This document shows, piece after piece, positions 27,795 to 37,171 of a DNA stretch of 64,000 bases (position 1 is its first letter; every line of letters begins with the position of its first letter). Origin of the DNA: Methylorubrum thiocyanatum (GTDB lineage: Bacteria; Pseudomonadota; Alphaproteobacteria; Rhizobiales; Beijerinckiaceae). The stretch covers positions 558,001 to 622,000 of the forward strand of contig JACJIB010000001.1 of the NCBI GenBank assembly GCA_014138645.1, written 5' to 3'. A model generated the notes under the pieces. That model saw only the letters and a list, made by a program, of their open reading frames with translations, searched no databases and had not been told where the DNA came from. The position numbers and the translations under genes were made by a program.

Positions 27795-28261
27795 GGCTTT
27801 CCTCAGCACGAGTTTGAAACGGGCGCGGAGCGAGAGTTCCGCGCCCGTTTTCGTTCGTCTGCTCGAAGCCGGTCTGACACGCTTCTTTTCCGCTTCACCG
27901 AAGGTGTCGTCGCCGGCTGGGTTGCGCCGGCTTCGGCAGCGAACGGGGTTAGGCCCGCCGGGGGGCCAGCAGGCTCTTCCAGCTTTGACCAACGCCTCAT
28001 AGGCGGGCCCGTAGCACCTGCCCGCTGGAACCCCCTGCGAGCGTCACGCTCGCGGCTGTGAGCCGTTTGACGGGCCCTCGTGCCGGGTCAGCTGTGGCGC
28101 TCCCGCCTGCGGGCCGGAAAGCCTCGGAAATCGGGGGTGATCAGGAAGCGGCCGTGCATCAAAAATTTGTAGAAGCTGTTCGGCTGGCTGTTTTTGCGCC
28201 TCGTTCGACAAGGTCTTCGGGGGCCCCGCGGAGGTGCGGAGGCCCGTGAGGGAGGGCAGGA
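27795..28261. other. Left junction of the split ribosomal super-operon
   Basis: These 467 bases after rpsQ hold the terminator, a small hairpin (28037-28043 with 28047-28053) and an AT-richer patch near 28155-28190 that could carry the promoter of the AAA ATPase gene. I find no repeat shared with the right junction (44414-44815) and no trace of a transposon. Confidence 0.5.
27817..27857 (+). terminator. Strong terminator after rpsQ
   Basis: A 13-bp perfect stem (27817-27829 with 27838-27850) has an 8-base loop followed by TCGTTCG, with the arm itself ending in TTT. It closes the S10 transcript where the spc operon normally continues. Confidence 0.75.
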
Positions 28262-29650
28262 ATGTCCGGCAACTTCAACCAAGCCTGGGAAGCGCTCGTC
28301 GCGCATTTCGGGGCGGAGCGAGTCAACGGCATCACGAGTTCTCGCCGGCAATTCGGCGCCCATCTGCTGCCTGACCTTCAGGCGACTGTGGTCGCTGAGA
28401 TCGACCCGTTCGCCTCGGTGCTGCTGGGTGTGCATCAAACCTACGATCAACTGGCGCTGACGATCTCGGGTCTGCTGGTCCGTCAGGGTGAGCACATGAT
28501 CGCCGTGACACCGCTTCAGTACCGGGACGTGGATGTCGGCGAGGCGGAGCCTTTCGCGGCGCTGAACAACGGTCTGTGGCTCTTCCATGTCGCGGAGCGT
28601 CCCATCGCGGTGCTCCTCTCGCAATATTTCAAATTCCCCGAGGGGACGTTCACTCAGGTCGAAATCGCGACACTGTCAGATCCCGCTTCGCTCGCCTTCG
28701 CGCGCGGCTTCCTCACGGCGGTTCAGTCGGCCGGTGCGAATTCGACCCTCTATCGCGGCAAGGTTCTCTCCTTCGAATCCGGGTCGGACTATTCCGGGAT
28801 GAAGGCGGCCATGCAGGTGCACAGGCTTCCCATCGTTCCGCGCGAGGCCGTCATCCTCGACGCCGGTACGATGGCCCGGCTCGACCGGCACGTCTTCGAG
28901 TTCGACCGGCATCGTGCGTCGCTGAAGCGGCTCGGGCAATCGACGCGCAAGGGGCTTCTGCTCTACGGGCCGCCCGGCACCGGCAAGACCCACGTCATCC
29001 GCTACATCGCCTCAAACCTTCCCGAGCGTACGACGGTGCTCATCACCGCCGAGCAGGTTGCCCAACTCGATCGCTACATGCTGCTTGCGCGCACCCTTCA
29101 ACCCAGCATCGTCGTGCTGGAGGATGTCGATTTGGTCGGCCGCTCCCGTGAGGGCATGAACAGTCCGAAGACCGAGGTTCTCCTCAACCGTCTGCTCAAC
29201 GAGATGGACGGCCTGCGCGATGATGCCGAGGTGCTGTTCATCCTCACCACCAATCGGCCCGACGAGATCGAGGAGGCGTTGGCCTCCCGTCCCGGCCGGG
29301 TGGACGAGGCGATCGAGATTGCGAATCCTGACACGGCCTGCCGCAGCCGGCTCGTCACCCTCTACGGACGAGCCCTTGCCTTCGAGGATGGTGCGATCGA
29401 GGCGATCGTCGATCAATCGGAGGGGGCGAGCGCGGCCTTCATCAAGGAGATGATCCGGCGTCTCGCGCAGGCCGCCATCGACTCGGGATCGGACAACCGG
29501 GTCACGGTTGCGACGGTCGAAGCGATCCTCGGCGAAGCGGTCGGCAGTCGGAATCGTATCGGCCGCCGGATCGTCGGACTCGGAGAGGCCGCGTCCGGGC
29601 GTGCGGGCAAGCAGGCCCCTCCCTTCGACGGATGCGGCGAGGATCTCTAG
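28262..29650 (+). CDS. AAA+ ATPase with an uncharacterised N-terminal domain
   Basis: A 462-residue protein. The C-terminal half is a classical AAA module: Walker A GPPGTGKT at about residues 236-243, Walker B IVVLEDVD near 285, sensor-1 TTN, and the second-region-of-homology arginine region ALASRPGRVDEAIEI, resembling Cdc48/FtsH ATPases. The first 200 residues (MSGNFNQAWEALVAHFGAER) show no family that I recognise and no membrane segment. There is no protease motif after the AAA module. It has a good ribosome site (GGGAGGGCAGG) and stands alone between rpsQ and a convergent TadG gene. It is probably a cytoplasmic unfoldase or remodelling factor; the partner is unknown. Confidence 0.8.
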   Translation: MSGNFNQAWEALVAHFGAERVNGITSSRRQFGAHLLPDLQATVVAEIDPFASVLLGVHQTYDQLALTISGLLVRQGEHMIAVTPLQYRDVDVGEAEPFAALNNGLWLFHVAERPIAVLLSQYFKFPEGTFTQVEIATLSDPASLAFARGFLTAVQSAGANSTLYRGKVLSFESGSDYSGMKAAMQVHRLPIVPREAVILDAGTMARLDRHVFEFDRHRASLKRLGQSTRKGLLLYGPPGTGKTHVIRYIASNLPERTTVLITAEQVAQLDRYMLLARTLQPSIVVLEDVDLVGRSREGMNSPKTEVLLNRLLNEMDGLRDDAEVLFILTTNRPDEIEEALASRPGRVDEAIEIANPDTACRSRLVTLYGRALAFEDGAIEAIVDQSEGASAAFIKEMIRRLAQAAIDSGSDNRVTVATVEAILGEAVGSRNRIGRRIVGLGEAASGRAGKQAPPFDGCGEDL

Positions 29651-29702
29651 AGGATCGTGACAGATACCGGATTCGAGACGATCCTCTACACTCTTGTTTT
29701 GG

Positions 29703-29737
29703 TCGTCCCGAAAGCCGGTAGCCACCTTTCGGGACGA
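29703..29737. terminator. Hairpin between convergent AAA ATPase and TadG genes
   Basis: A 12-bp perfect stem (29703-29714 with 29726-29737) has an 11-base loop, located midway between the two stop codons. There is no T run. Confidence 0.55.
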
Positions 29738-29784
29738 TGCTCTAGCGGTTTGCCGAAGAAGGGATGCTTTTGCGACGGCCGATC

Positions 29785-31416
29785 CTACTGGACGAGCACT
29801 GCCTGCTCGCAGTGTATGTCCTCGGCCGCGACGGTCGCCGTCCCGACCTGCAGGCCGAGCGTCCGCAGGGTTCCGTCGAGGATCGCGTCGAGCGCCGGCG
29901 CCGCGGCCGAGAGGGTCGTGACGAGGAGCGGGCGCAGGGTCGGCAGGAGAAGCCCGCCGCTGCCGTCGATGTCGATGGTCAGCGTCTCCAGCAGGCTGCC
30001 GGTGGCCGAACCGAGCAGGCCGGTGCTCGACACCACGCGCTCCCGGTGCCGGGCGATGTCGTCGCCCGAGAAGCTGATGCGGCGGGCGTAATTCGATCCG
30101 ACCGTCGTCTGTGCCCGCGCCCGGACGGTGAGGGAGAGCAGGGGCAGCCGGAGGAGGTCGGCGGGATCGGCAAGATTGGCCGGCGGAGACCGGGCGTTGA
30201 TTCCGGCGGACTGGATGGCGCCGATCGCCAGGGTGGCGAGTCCGGGCTGGACGTCGAGATCGATCTGCCGTCCGCCGGCCGCCCCTGAGCAGCTCACGGC
30301 CCGCAGCGAGGCCTGCCCGATCCCGGCCTCGACATAGAGTGGCAGCGAGAGCGTGCCGAGGTTGAGCGGTGCCTTCACCTGCGTCTCGATCAGGAGGCGG
30401 ACCTGCCCGGTGCGGAGCGTCGCCTTCGCGCTGCCGGGTGCGACCCAGCCGGAGGCTTGGCGCCGCTCGCCGATGGCGAGGGTGAGCCGCGTGGCGAGCA
30501 GGCCGGGCACCGTGGCGGCGAGATCGATCGCGACCGGCCGCTCCCCGTTGGCGAGCGCCGCCGTGCCCGCCACGAGGTCGAACAGGCGGATTGCCGGGCC
30601 TCGGCTGCCGCGCTCGGGCGACAGAACCGCCGCATCGCCGAGATCCACGAGGTCGCGCAGCGGCAGGCGGTTCGCGCCGCGGGGCAGCGCCTGGCCCAGG
30701 CGCCCGAGCGCAGCGCCCGCCGCCGCCGAGACGGTCGAGGCGGCCAGCGCCCGCATCACTTGGGCGGGCGTCACGCCGGCGGTGACGATGTCGTTGTAGG
30801 ACACGGCCTGAAGCCCGAGGTCGAGGGCAAGCGCGTCGAGGAAGCGGAATACGTCGATCCGGGTCGAGAGGAGGGCCTCGTAATCCATCAGGTTGAGCGA
30901 GAGGCTGGTGCCGAGCAGCGCGCCGAGCACCGCGTTGGCGAGGCCGGCATCGAGCGCGGCGACACCCGAGCCGACGCTGAAGGCGGCAAACCGCGTGTTC
31001 GCCGCCGTGCCGACAGCGGAGACGTCATAGTGGGCCGGAAGGCCGAGATAGCGTCCGAAGGTCAGCGGGACCGGAGCGGCCAGGCTCACCCGTACCGCGT
31101 TGGGCGCGGTTGCACCGGGGGTGAAGCGGCTGCCGTTCGCGACCGCGGCACTGCGCAGATAGGTGCCGGCCTGGACGCCGATACGCGCGCCGTCGCCGAA
31201 ACCGTTATCGGCGAGCGCGCGGCGGGCGGCTGCATCGGCGGTCGAGAGGTCGCTGGCGGCGCTGAGGGCCGCGAGGTCGGCCGCCCCCTGCACGCGCCTC
31301 TGGGTGCCGTAGAGGCGGCTGAGATCGAGGCCGAACGCGGCGGCCCCGAGCAGGGTCGTGAGGCCGAGGGCGGTGACGATGCTGACGGCGCCGCGCTGAT
31401 CGGAGCGGAAGCGCAT
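29785..31416 (-). CDS. TadG-like pilus-assembly/secreted protein
   Basis: A 543-residue protein with an N-terminal RGAVSIVTALGLTTLLGAAA hydrophobic segment, then LDLSRLYGTQRRVQGAADLA, the signature of the TadG/Flp-pilus-assembly N-terminal domain. The remaining 450 residues, rich in Ala/Leu/Ser/Thr, would be exposed outside the membrane and have no known catalytic motif. ATG 31416 overlaps the TGA of the TadE-like gene (TGATG), so the two are coupled. No cpaA-F or tadA-C genes are near, so the pair is an orphan that must use machinery from elsewhere or have another role. Confidence 0.75.
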   Translation of the reverse strand: MRFRSDQRGAVSIVTALGLTTLLGAAAFGLDLSRLYGTQRRVQGAADLAALSAASDLSTADAAARRALADNGFGDGARIGVQAGTYLRSAAVANGSRFTPGATAPNAVRVSLAAPVPLTFGRYLGLPAHYDVSAVGTAANTRFAAFSVGSGVAALDAGLANAVLGALLGTSLSLNLMDYEALLSTRIDVFRFLDALALDLGLQAVSYNDIVTAGVTPAQVMRALAASTVSAAAGAALGRLGQALPRGANRLPLRDLVDLGDAAVLSPERGSRGPAIRLFDLVAGTAALANGERPVAIDLAATVPGLLATRLTLAIGERRQASGWVAPGSAKATLRTGQVRLLIETQVKAPLNLGTLSLPLYVEAGIGQASLRAVSCSGAAGGRQIDLDVQPGLATLAIGAIQSAGINARSPPANLADPADLLRLPLLSLTVRARAQTTVGSNYARRISFSGDDIARHRERVVSSTGLLGSATGSLLETLTIDIDGSGGLLLPTLRPLLVTTLSAAAPALDAILDGTLRTLGLQVGTATVAAEDIHCEQAVLVQ

Positions 31417-31880
31417 CACAGCCCTCCGGATCGCACATCGTAGGAACTGATGAGCGTGGCCGGCAGCACGGTCGCGAGGCCGGGAAAGCGCCTCAACCCG
31501 AGCGCCTGCGTCTCGAAGCTCAGACTCACGCGGTAATGGCGCCGGTCCGCCGAGAGCGAGGCGACCGTCACGCTGATTGCGGAGGCCGGAAGCAGCGTTC
31601 CGTCCTCCAGAGACCGAGCGAGGCTTTGGCGGACGAGGTTTGAACGCTCGTCCTCGTCGGCTCCTGCAATCGAAGCGCGTGCCGCCTGAGCCGCGATGTG
31701 CTGTAGCTTATGGAAGGCGCCGAAGTAGATCGCGCCCACGAAGATGTTGAGCATCAGATAGATCAGCAGCGGGCCGACAAAGGCAAATTCAATCACAACG
31801 GACGCCCTCGTATCGCTGCCGAATTTGCGCATCGAGGGGAGTTGGAAGCCAAGGGCGTAATGACGAGTGATCGCAATCAT
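31416..31880 (-). CDS. TadE-like pseudopilin
   Basis: A 154-residue protein (or 138 if the ATG at 31832 is used) with a single N-terminal helix ASVVIEFAFVGPLLIYLMLN, preceded by a short charged leader. This is the TadE layout, with Glu at +5 of the helix as in type IV pilin-like proteins. The second start would put the helix at residue 10, the usual place; neither start has a convincing ribosome site. It is followed by a coupled TadG gene. Confidence 0.7.
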   Translation of the reverse strand: MIAITRHYALGFQLPSMRKFGSDTRASVVIEFAFVGPLLIYLMLNIFVGAIYFGAFHKLQHIAAQAARASIAGADEDERSNLVRQSLARSLEDGTLLPASAISVTVASLSADRRHYRVSLSFETQALGLRRFPGLATVLPATLISSYDVRSGGL

Positions 31881-32457
31881 GGCGCCAGCGGGCTCATTCG
31901 ATTATTTTATGTCACTCAAATCTTGGCTCGATAGGTTGATGATTTATTGTTTTAATGCGGGTGGTTTGCGGTTTCCGGCCGTCTTGCCGTGCAGCCGCTG
32001 GAATAATGATTTTCGGCTGTCGCCTTCCGATATGGCTTCGATCCGTCCTGTTCCTCTTCCGAAGGCGATGGCATCCGCCCGGACGGACGCTTCCGCACAC
32101 GGATCAGGATCCCGCAATGGTCTGCCTGCCGCTCGGGTATCGCCGTCTTGCCCCGTCGGCGAGGCGCAGGCGGCGCATGCGATCTTTCTGGACGATCAGG
32201 TCGTCACGGCGTCCTCGGCATGACGAAGTCGGCCCCGTTGTGGATGCCGGCGGGCCAGCGGATCGTCATGGTTGCGGTTCCCGTGCTGCTGCCGCTCGCA
32301 GTCCTGCCGATCCGTCCAACCGTGCGCGTGGAGCCGTCAGCGCGCCGGGCGCGCGCGAAAACCGGGAGATCCGTTTGAGGTGAGGTGGCCAGGTGCATGC
32401 CGCTGCAGGCGCAGCCAGGCGCCAACGAGGCGCGCTGCGGCATGGGGGCTTGGACGC
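31881..32457. other. Mostly gene-free region with one possible small protein
   Basis: These 577 bases include an AT-richer stretch at about 31890-31970, the likely promoter region of the tadE-tadG pair. There is also one possible short membrane-protein gene at 32220. Nothing else is evident. Confidence 0.4.
32220..32378 (+). CDS. Possible 52-residue membrane peptide
   Basis: MTKSAPLWMPAGQRIVMV begins a 52-residue frame with one hydrophobic helix (IVMVAVPVLLPLAVLPI) flanked by basic residues, a plausible single-pass membrane peptide. The ribosome site is weak and no family is recognised, so it may be fortuitous. Confidence 0.3.
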   Translation: MTKSAPLWMPAGQRIVMVAVPVLLPLAVLPIRPTVRVEPSARRARAKTGRSV

Positions 32458-32916
32458 TCAGCCCTTCTTCTTCGGGTCGCGGTTGCCCGCCGCCCGGATC
32501 AGGCCGGCGAGACCCGCCTCGATGACCATGTCGGCGGCCTCGGAGGGGGAGAACCACTGGGCCTCGCGCTGGCCGCGCTCGGGGAACTTCTTGAGCTGCT
32601 TGCGCACCTCGAGGGGAAACACCGTCACTTGGCAGAGCACCGCGTCGCGGTTCTTCAGGCGCTTCTCGTAGAGATAGAAGCCGAGCGGACGCTTGCCGAC
32701 GCGGCCGACGATGCCGGCTTCCTCGTAGGCTTCGCGGGCGGCCGCCTCGAAGGGCTTGCGCCCCTTCATCGGCCAGCCCTTCGGGATGATCCAGCGCCGC
32801 GTCTCCCGGGAGGTGACGAGCAGGACCTCCGTCCCGCCCTCCGGCGTCCGGCGCATCGGCAATACGCCGACCTGGGGCCGCGCTTCGCGGCTGCTCTCGA
32901 TCGGGCCGGCCGTCAT
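32458..32916 (-). CDS. NUDIX hydrolase
   Basis: A 152-residue protein with a NUDIX box starting at GWPMKGRKPFE and ending REAYEEAGI. These enzymes split nucleoside diphosphates linked to other groups. The first Glu of the consensus (GX5E) is Arg here, while the REXXEEXG metal-binding core is intact; the pattern is that of diphosphoinositol-polyphosphate/Ap4A-type members with PKGWPMKG. The C-terminus is Lys-rich (RDPKKKG). The substrate is unknown. It appears monocistronic. Confidence 0.85.
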   Translation of the reverse strand: MTAGPIESSREARPQVGVLPMRRTPEGGTEVLLVTSRETRRWIIPKGWPMKGRKPFEAAAREAYEEAGIVGRVGKRPLGFYLYEKRLKNRDAVLCQVTVFPLEVRKQLKKFPERGQREAQWFSPSEAADMVIEAGLAGLIRAAGNRDPKKKG

Positions 32917-33159
32917 GCTGCAGAAACGCCCCGGGGCTGGCGCGGTTCGCGCTCAGGGTTGGCCGCCGGGCGTTCCCCAGACGGGCAGAGACAGGGCCAA
33001 ACTTCCTTGAAGGATTGATGACGGGAAAGCACGTCGCCGCGATCGAAGCTGCCGTCGCACCTCAGCATTGAGCGACGGAGGTTCACTAGCGGAACCGCGA
33101 TGAGCAACTCAACAGAAATTTAACCGGCAAAGGGTCCGGGGACAGGCTGGAACGGGCAG

Positions 33160-33624
33160 TCAACTCGTGGTCGAGAGGTTCTCGATGAGCGCGTTGAGGT
33201 CGGCGCGCATCGCCTGGATCTCCGGCTCCGACATGTTGAGCTGGCACATGACGGACTGGCGCACGGCCACCGCCTCGGAGCGGAGTGACCGGCCCTGATC
33301 GGTCAGGGCGATCTCGACCTCGCGCTCGTCGGATTGCCGCCGGCTGCGGTTCAGAAGGCCACTGCTCTCCAGGCGCTTGAGCACCGGCGTGAGCGTGCCG
33401 GAATCGAGACGCAGGCGCCGTCCGATCTCGGAGACGGTGATGCCGTCACTCTCCCACAGCACCAGCAGCACGAGATATTGCGGGTAGGTCAGCCCCATCC
33501 GCTCCAGCATCGGCCGATAGGATTTCGTCATCCGATGGGCGGCGGCATAGAGCGCGTAGCAGAGCTGATTGTCGAGCAGCAGCGGATCCTTCAGCACCTC
33601 TGCGCTCTCGTTGGGAGCATTCAC
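33160..33624 (-). CDS. MarR-family regulator, OhrR-like peroxide sensor
   Basis: A 154-residue MarR protein. The sequence [20 protein letters not shown] carries the reactive cysteine (Cys22) in the position used by OhrR to sense organic hydroperoxides. The winged helix is at [20 protein letters not shown] with the wing [13 protein letters not shown]. OhrR normally represses an adjacent ohr gene; none is in the window, so its target lies elsewhere or the regulator has another role. Confidence 0.8.
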   Translation of the reverse strand: MNAPNESAEVLKDPLLLDNQLCYALYAAAHRMTKSYRPMLERMGLTYPQYLVLLVLWESDGITVSEIGRRLRLDSGTLTPVLKRLESSGLLNRSRRQSDEREVEIALTDQGRSLRSEAVAVRQSVMCQLNMSEPEIQAMRADLNALIENLSTTS

Positions 33625-33835
33625 GGTTCACATCCTGCCGTTCGACAACGCCTTCCGGCCGGCCGCACCAGGGAACCGGGCGCTTGCGGACCGGTGATTT
33701 TCAACCCTGCCGCAGTCCGCCACGATAACGGATGGGAGACGGCAAGGCATATGCACAATTGTCCCAGTGTCCTTCGGCCGGGGATTTCTCCACCGCCGGT
33801 TCGGTCTGCCGTTCTTACCGCTCTTGGTCGAACAA

Positions 33836-33862
33836 GCAAAAAGGCGGCCGTGCGGCCGCCTT
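33836..33862 (-). terminator. Terminator of the alpha-operon transcript after rplQ
   Basis: A 9-bp perfect stem (33841-33849 with 33854-33862) is followed on the minus strand by a T-rich run (complement of GCAAAAA). It lies 56 bases past the rplQ stop. Confidence 0.75.
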
Positions 33863-33917
33863 CTCGCATCGATCACAGTGTCACGCGTTCCGCCGCTCGA
33901 TGCGGCGGGCGACGGTC

Positions 33918-34334
33918 TCAGGCGGCGTCGGCGGTCTCGACCGCGGTCGGGCCGGAATCCTTGCCGCGGGCATCGACGTCGCGGTCCACGAACTCGATGA
34001 CGGCCATCGGCGCATTGTCGCCGTAGCGGAAGCCGGCCTTCATGATGCGGCAGTAGCCGCCCGGACGCGACTGATAGCGCGGGCCCAGGACCGTGAAGAG
34101 CTTCTTCACCATGTCCGCGTCGCGGATCTGGGCCATGGCGAGGCGGCGGGCATGGATGCTGTCGGTGCGGCCGAGCGAGATCAGCTTCTCAACGACCGGG
34201 CGCAGATCCTTGGCCTTCGGCAGAGTGGTGACGATCTGCTCGTGCTTGATCAGCGCGGCGGACATGTTGGCGAACATCGCCTTGCGGTGCTCGGCCGTGC
34301 GGTTGAAGCGGCGACCGCGGTAGGAGTGACGCAT
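33918..34334 (-). CDS. rplQ: Ribosomal protein L17
   Basis: A 138-residue protein; [20 protein letters not shown] and [22 protein letters not shown] wording ([16 protein letters not shown]) identify it. A C-terminal extension ([15 protein letters not shown]) is typical of Rhizobiales. It is the last gene of the alpha operon, and a terminator follows. Confidence 0.97.
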   Translation of the reverse strand: MRHSYRGRRFNRTAEHRKAMFANMSAALIKHEQIVTTLPKAKDLRPVVEKLISLGRTDSIHARRLAMAQIRDADMVKKLFTVLGPRYQSRPGGYCRIMKAGFRYGDNAPMAVIEFVDRDVDARGKDSGPTAVETADAA

Positions 34335-34456
34335 GGTGGCTGGTCCTTCTCAGTCACGGCCGCCGTGCCACGGTACGGCCGAGTGCCCTCGGAATGCCCT
34401 TGGGCTGTTTTCATCGAACTCCGCGTAACCCAGCGGCGGGATTCCTTTTGGGAGCG

Positions 34457-34481
34457 CCCGCCCCGGCTTTGCTGGGGCGGG
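34457..34481 (-). promoter_or_regulatory. GC-rich hairpin between rpoA and rplQ
   Basis: An 8-bp perfect stem (34457-34464 with 34474-34481) lies in the 242-base gap. There is no T run on the transcribed strand, so it is more likely an attenuator or processing site than a full terminator. Confidence 0.35.
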
Positions 34482-34576
34482 AGGGAGTGCCGACCCAGCG
34501 GCTCAGCACCGGGTCAGGCGGCCAAACAAGCGGCGCCGCGCAGCGCCGCCAGATCAGGCCAGGGCGGCTTCGCCCC

Positions 34577-35596
34577 TCAGTAGTGCTCTTCGAAGCGCTT
34601 GGCGAGATCCTCGATGTTCTCCGGCGGCCAGCCGGGAACGTCCATGCCGAGGTGCAGGCCCATACCGGCGAGCACTTCCTTGATCTCGTTGAGCGACTTG
34701 CGGCCGAAGTTCGGGGTGCGCAGCATCTCGCCCTCCGACTTCTGGATCAGGTCGCCGATATAGACGATGTTGTCGTTCTTCAGGCAGTTCGCCGAACGGA
34801 CCGACAGCTCGAGCTCGTCGACCTTCTTGAGCAAAGCCGGGTTGAAGGGGAGCTGCGGCGCGAGCGGCGCGGCCTCTTCCTTGCGGGGCTCCTCGAAGTT
34901 CACGAAGACCTGGAGCTGGTCCTGGATGATGCGGGCGGCGTAAGCCAGAGCATCCTCCGGCGACACGGCGCCGTTGGTCTCGACCGTCATGGTCAGCTTG
35001 TCCTTGTCGAGATCCTGGCCCTCGCGGGTGGTCTCGACGCGGTAGCTGACCTTGGTCACCGGGGAGAACAGCGCATCGACCGGGATCAGGCCGATCGGCG
35101 CATCCTCGGGACGATTGCGGTCGGCCGGGACGTAGCCCTTGCCGGTGGCGACCGTGAACTCCATGCGGATCTCGGCCCCGTCGTCCAGGGTGCAGATCAC
35201 GAGGTCGGGGTTCAGGATCTGGATGTCGCCGACGGCGCCGATGTCACCGGCGGTGACGAGGCCGGGGCCCGTCTTGCGCAGGGTCATGCGCTTGGGCTGG
35301 TCGGTCTGCGAGCGGATGGCGATGGTCTTGATGTTGAGGACGATGTCGGTCACGTCCTCGCGCACGCCGGGGATCGACGAGAACTCGTGCAGCACGCCGT
35401 CGATCTGCACCGAGGTGACCGCGGCGCCCTGGAGCGAGGAGAGCAGCACGCGGCGGAGCGAGTTGCCCAGCGTCGTGCCGAAGCCGCGCTCGAGCGGCTC
35501 GGCCACGACGGTGGCGACCCGCTTGGGATCGTCGCCGGCGGAGACCTGCAGCTTGTTCGGCTTGATGAGCTCTTGCCAGTTCTTCTGAATGACCAC
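34577..35596 (-). CDS. rpoA: RNA polymerase alpha subunit
   Basis: A 339-residue protein, starting at GTG 35596 so that it reads [15 protein letters not shown], the normal alphaproteobacterial opening, with AGGA upstream. The N-terminal dimerisation domain includes [21 protein letters not shown] linker rich in Glu/Ala/Pro ([10 protein letters not shown]) leads to the C-terminal domain ([20 protein letters not shown]), which contacts UP elements and activators. The upstream neighbour is a hydrolase rather than rpsK, which is unusual. Confidence 0.97.
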   Translation of the reverse strand: MVIQKNWQELIKPNKLQVSAGDDPKRVATVVAEPLERGFGTTLGNSLRRVLLSSLQGAAVTSVQIDGVLHEFSSIPGVREDVTDIVLNIKTIAIRSQTDQPKRMTLRKTGPGLVTAGDIGAVGDIQILNPDLVICTLDDGAEIRMEFTVATGKGYVPADRNRPEDAPIGLIPVDALFSPVTKVSYRVETTREGQDLDKDKLTMTVETNGAVSPEDALAYAARIIQDQLQVFVNFEEPRKEEAAPLAPQLPFNPALLKKVDELELSVRSANCLKNDNIVYIGDLIQKSEGEMLRTPNFGRKSLNEIKEVLAGMGLHLGMDVPGWPPENIEDLAKRFEEHY

Positions 35597-35692
35597 GGTC
35601 CTACCTCTTGCCAAACCCGCGCCGCCGGCGTCCCGGAAAGCGCTTCGGCCGGCCCTGGATGGCTCTGAGAGCCTCCGGACCGGTCCCAAAAA

Positions 35693-36574
35693 TCACGGTT
35701 GCTCGCCTGCCACCCAAAGGGCGGGAACGAAGCTGTAACCGGCGCCGTCGCGGGCGACGGTGCCGAGCGCCGGGAACTCCAGATGCGAGCCGGCGATGAA
35801 GGTCTTCTCCGTCGCCACCTCGTCGAGCACCCGCTTGCGGGTGGCGCGCGCCTGTTCCCCGTCCACGTCGAAGGCGACGCCCGCCTCCGGCTGCTTGAAC
35901 TGGATCGCCGGCATATGCACCACGTCGGTCCACATCAGCAGGGACTTGTCCCCCGATACGATCCGCATGCCGCAATGGCCCGGCGTGTGGCCGGGCAGCG
36001 GAACGGCGGTGATGCCGGGCACCAGCTCGCCGCCCTCGTGTTTGCGCAGCCGCGCGCCGTAGGGCGCGACCGCCTTGCGGGCGTTCTCGAAATACGGCTT
36101 CGCCGCGTCCGGGGCCCGCGACAGCGCCTCGTCGGGAAGCCAGTGCGCGGCTTCCGTCGCATGCACGACGAGTTCCGCGTTCGGATAGGCTGCGCTGCCA
36201 TCCTCCTTCACCAGCCCGCCCGCATGGTCGGGATGGAGATGGGTCAGGAGCACGGTCTCGATCTCCTCCGGCTTGACGCCGGCCAGCGCGAGCGCCGCGG
36301 GCACCCGGCCCATGGTGGCGGGACCGAAATGGCCGTAGCCCGAATCGATCAGCACCGGCTTGCGGCCGGCGCCGGTGACGAGGAAGGCGTTGAGCGTGAC
36401 GACCGGAGCCTCGGAGCGGAAGCCCGCGCGCTGGAGCGCGCCGGCTTCCTCCTTGGAGATGCCCGTGACGAGATCGAGCGAGCCCTGAAACCAGCCGTCG
36501 TTGAGCGCGGTGACCGTGAGGTCTCCGAGATTCCAACGCAGCGCGCCGGGAAGGGGCTTCGATCCGTCCGCCAT
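35693..36574 (-). CDS. Metallo-beta-lactamase-fold hydrolase inside the alpha operon
   Basis: A 293-residue protein with the metal motif THLHPDHAGG at residues 111-120, further ligands in PLPGHTPGHCG and at the Asp in MWTDVVHM, and a late His in IAGSHLEFPA. It is an MBL-fold hydrolase of the AttM/quorum-quenching lactonase-like subgroup by general layout; the actual substrate is unknown. It lies on the same strand between rpsK (38 bases upstream) and rpoA (96 bases downstream), where the alpha operon is normally uninterrupted, so it is probably co-transcribed with ribosomal genes. Confidence 0.85.
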   Translation of the reverse strand: MADGSKPLPGALRWNLGDLTVTALNDGWFQGSLDLVTGISKEEAGALQRAGFRSEAPVVTLNAFLVTGAGRKPVLIDSGYGHFGPATMGRVPAALALAGVKPEEIETVLLTHLHPDHAGGLVKEDGSAAYPNAELVVHATEAAHWLPDEALSRAPDAAKPYFENARKAVAPYGARLRKHEGGELVPGITAVPLPGHTPGHCGMRIVSGDKSLLMWTDVVHMPAIQFKQPEAGVAFDVDGEQARATRKRVLDEVATEKTFIAGSHLEFPALGTVARDGAGYSFVPALWVAGEQP

Positions 36575-36612
36575 GGGCGTCTCCGTTCGAGGGGGGCTCC
36601 GGTGTCGTTCGA

Positions 36613-37002
36613 TCAGACGCGACGGCGCTTGCGCGGGCGGCAGCCGTTGTGCGGGATCGAGGTGACGTCGCGGATCGAGGTCACGGTGAAGCCCGCGGCC
36701 TGGAGCGCGCGCAGCGCCGACTCACGGCCGGAACCGGGGCCGGAGACCTCGACCTCGAGGGTGCGCATGCCGTGCTCGGCAGCCTTGCGGCCGGCATCCT
36801 CGGCGGCGACCTGGGCGGCGTACGGGGTCGACTTGCGCGAACCCTTGAAGCCCATGGCGCCGGCGGACGACCACGAGATCGTGTTGCCCTGCGCGTCGGT
36901 GATGGTGATCATCGTGTTGTTGAACGAGGCGTTCACATGCGCCACGCCGGAGACGATGTTCTTGCGTTCGCGGCGGCGGACGCGGGTCGGTTCCTTGGCC
37001 AT
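36613..37002 (-). CDS. rpsK: Ribosomal protein S11
   Basis: A 129-residue 30S platform protein: [39 protein letters not shown] and [12 protein letters not shown] are diagnostic. It is 169 bases after rpsM. Confidence 0.98.
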   Translation of the reverse strand: MAKEPTRVRRRERKNIVSGVAHVNASFNNTMITITDAQGNTISWSSAGAMGFKGSRKSTPYAAQVAAEDAGRKAAEHGMRTLEVEVSGPGSGRESALRALQAAGFTVTSIRDVTSIPHNGCRPRKRRRV

Positions 37003-37134
37003 TCTTTTCGCTTTCGTCCTTCAGTCACGCCCGTACTTCCAGGCGCTCGGGATTCTTTTGTCACTTGGGCGCGGCTGCCGTGCAGAGCCGTCCCGATCAC
37101 CCGCCGACGCCGAGGGACACCCGGCGCGACGGAA

Positions 37135-37161
37135 GGAAGGCCGAGCGAAGCACGGCCTTCC
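37135..37161 (-). promoter_or_regulatory. Hairpin between rpsM and rpsK
   Basis: A 9-bp perfect stem (37135-37143 with 37153-37161) with a 9-base loop lies just after the rpsM stop. It is a possible attenuator or processing element. Confidence 0.35.
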
Positions 37162-37171
37162 AATGCCAAAA

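Noticed and set aside
27803..28000. Small frame after rpsQ as a ribosomal remnant
   Set aside because: No similarity to rplN or any neighbour; lies over the terminator.
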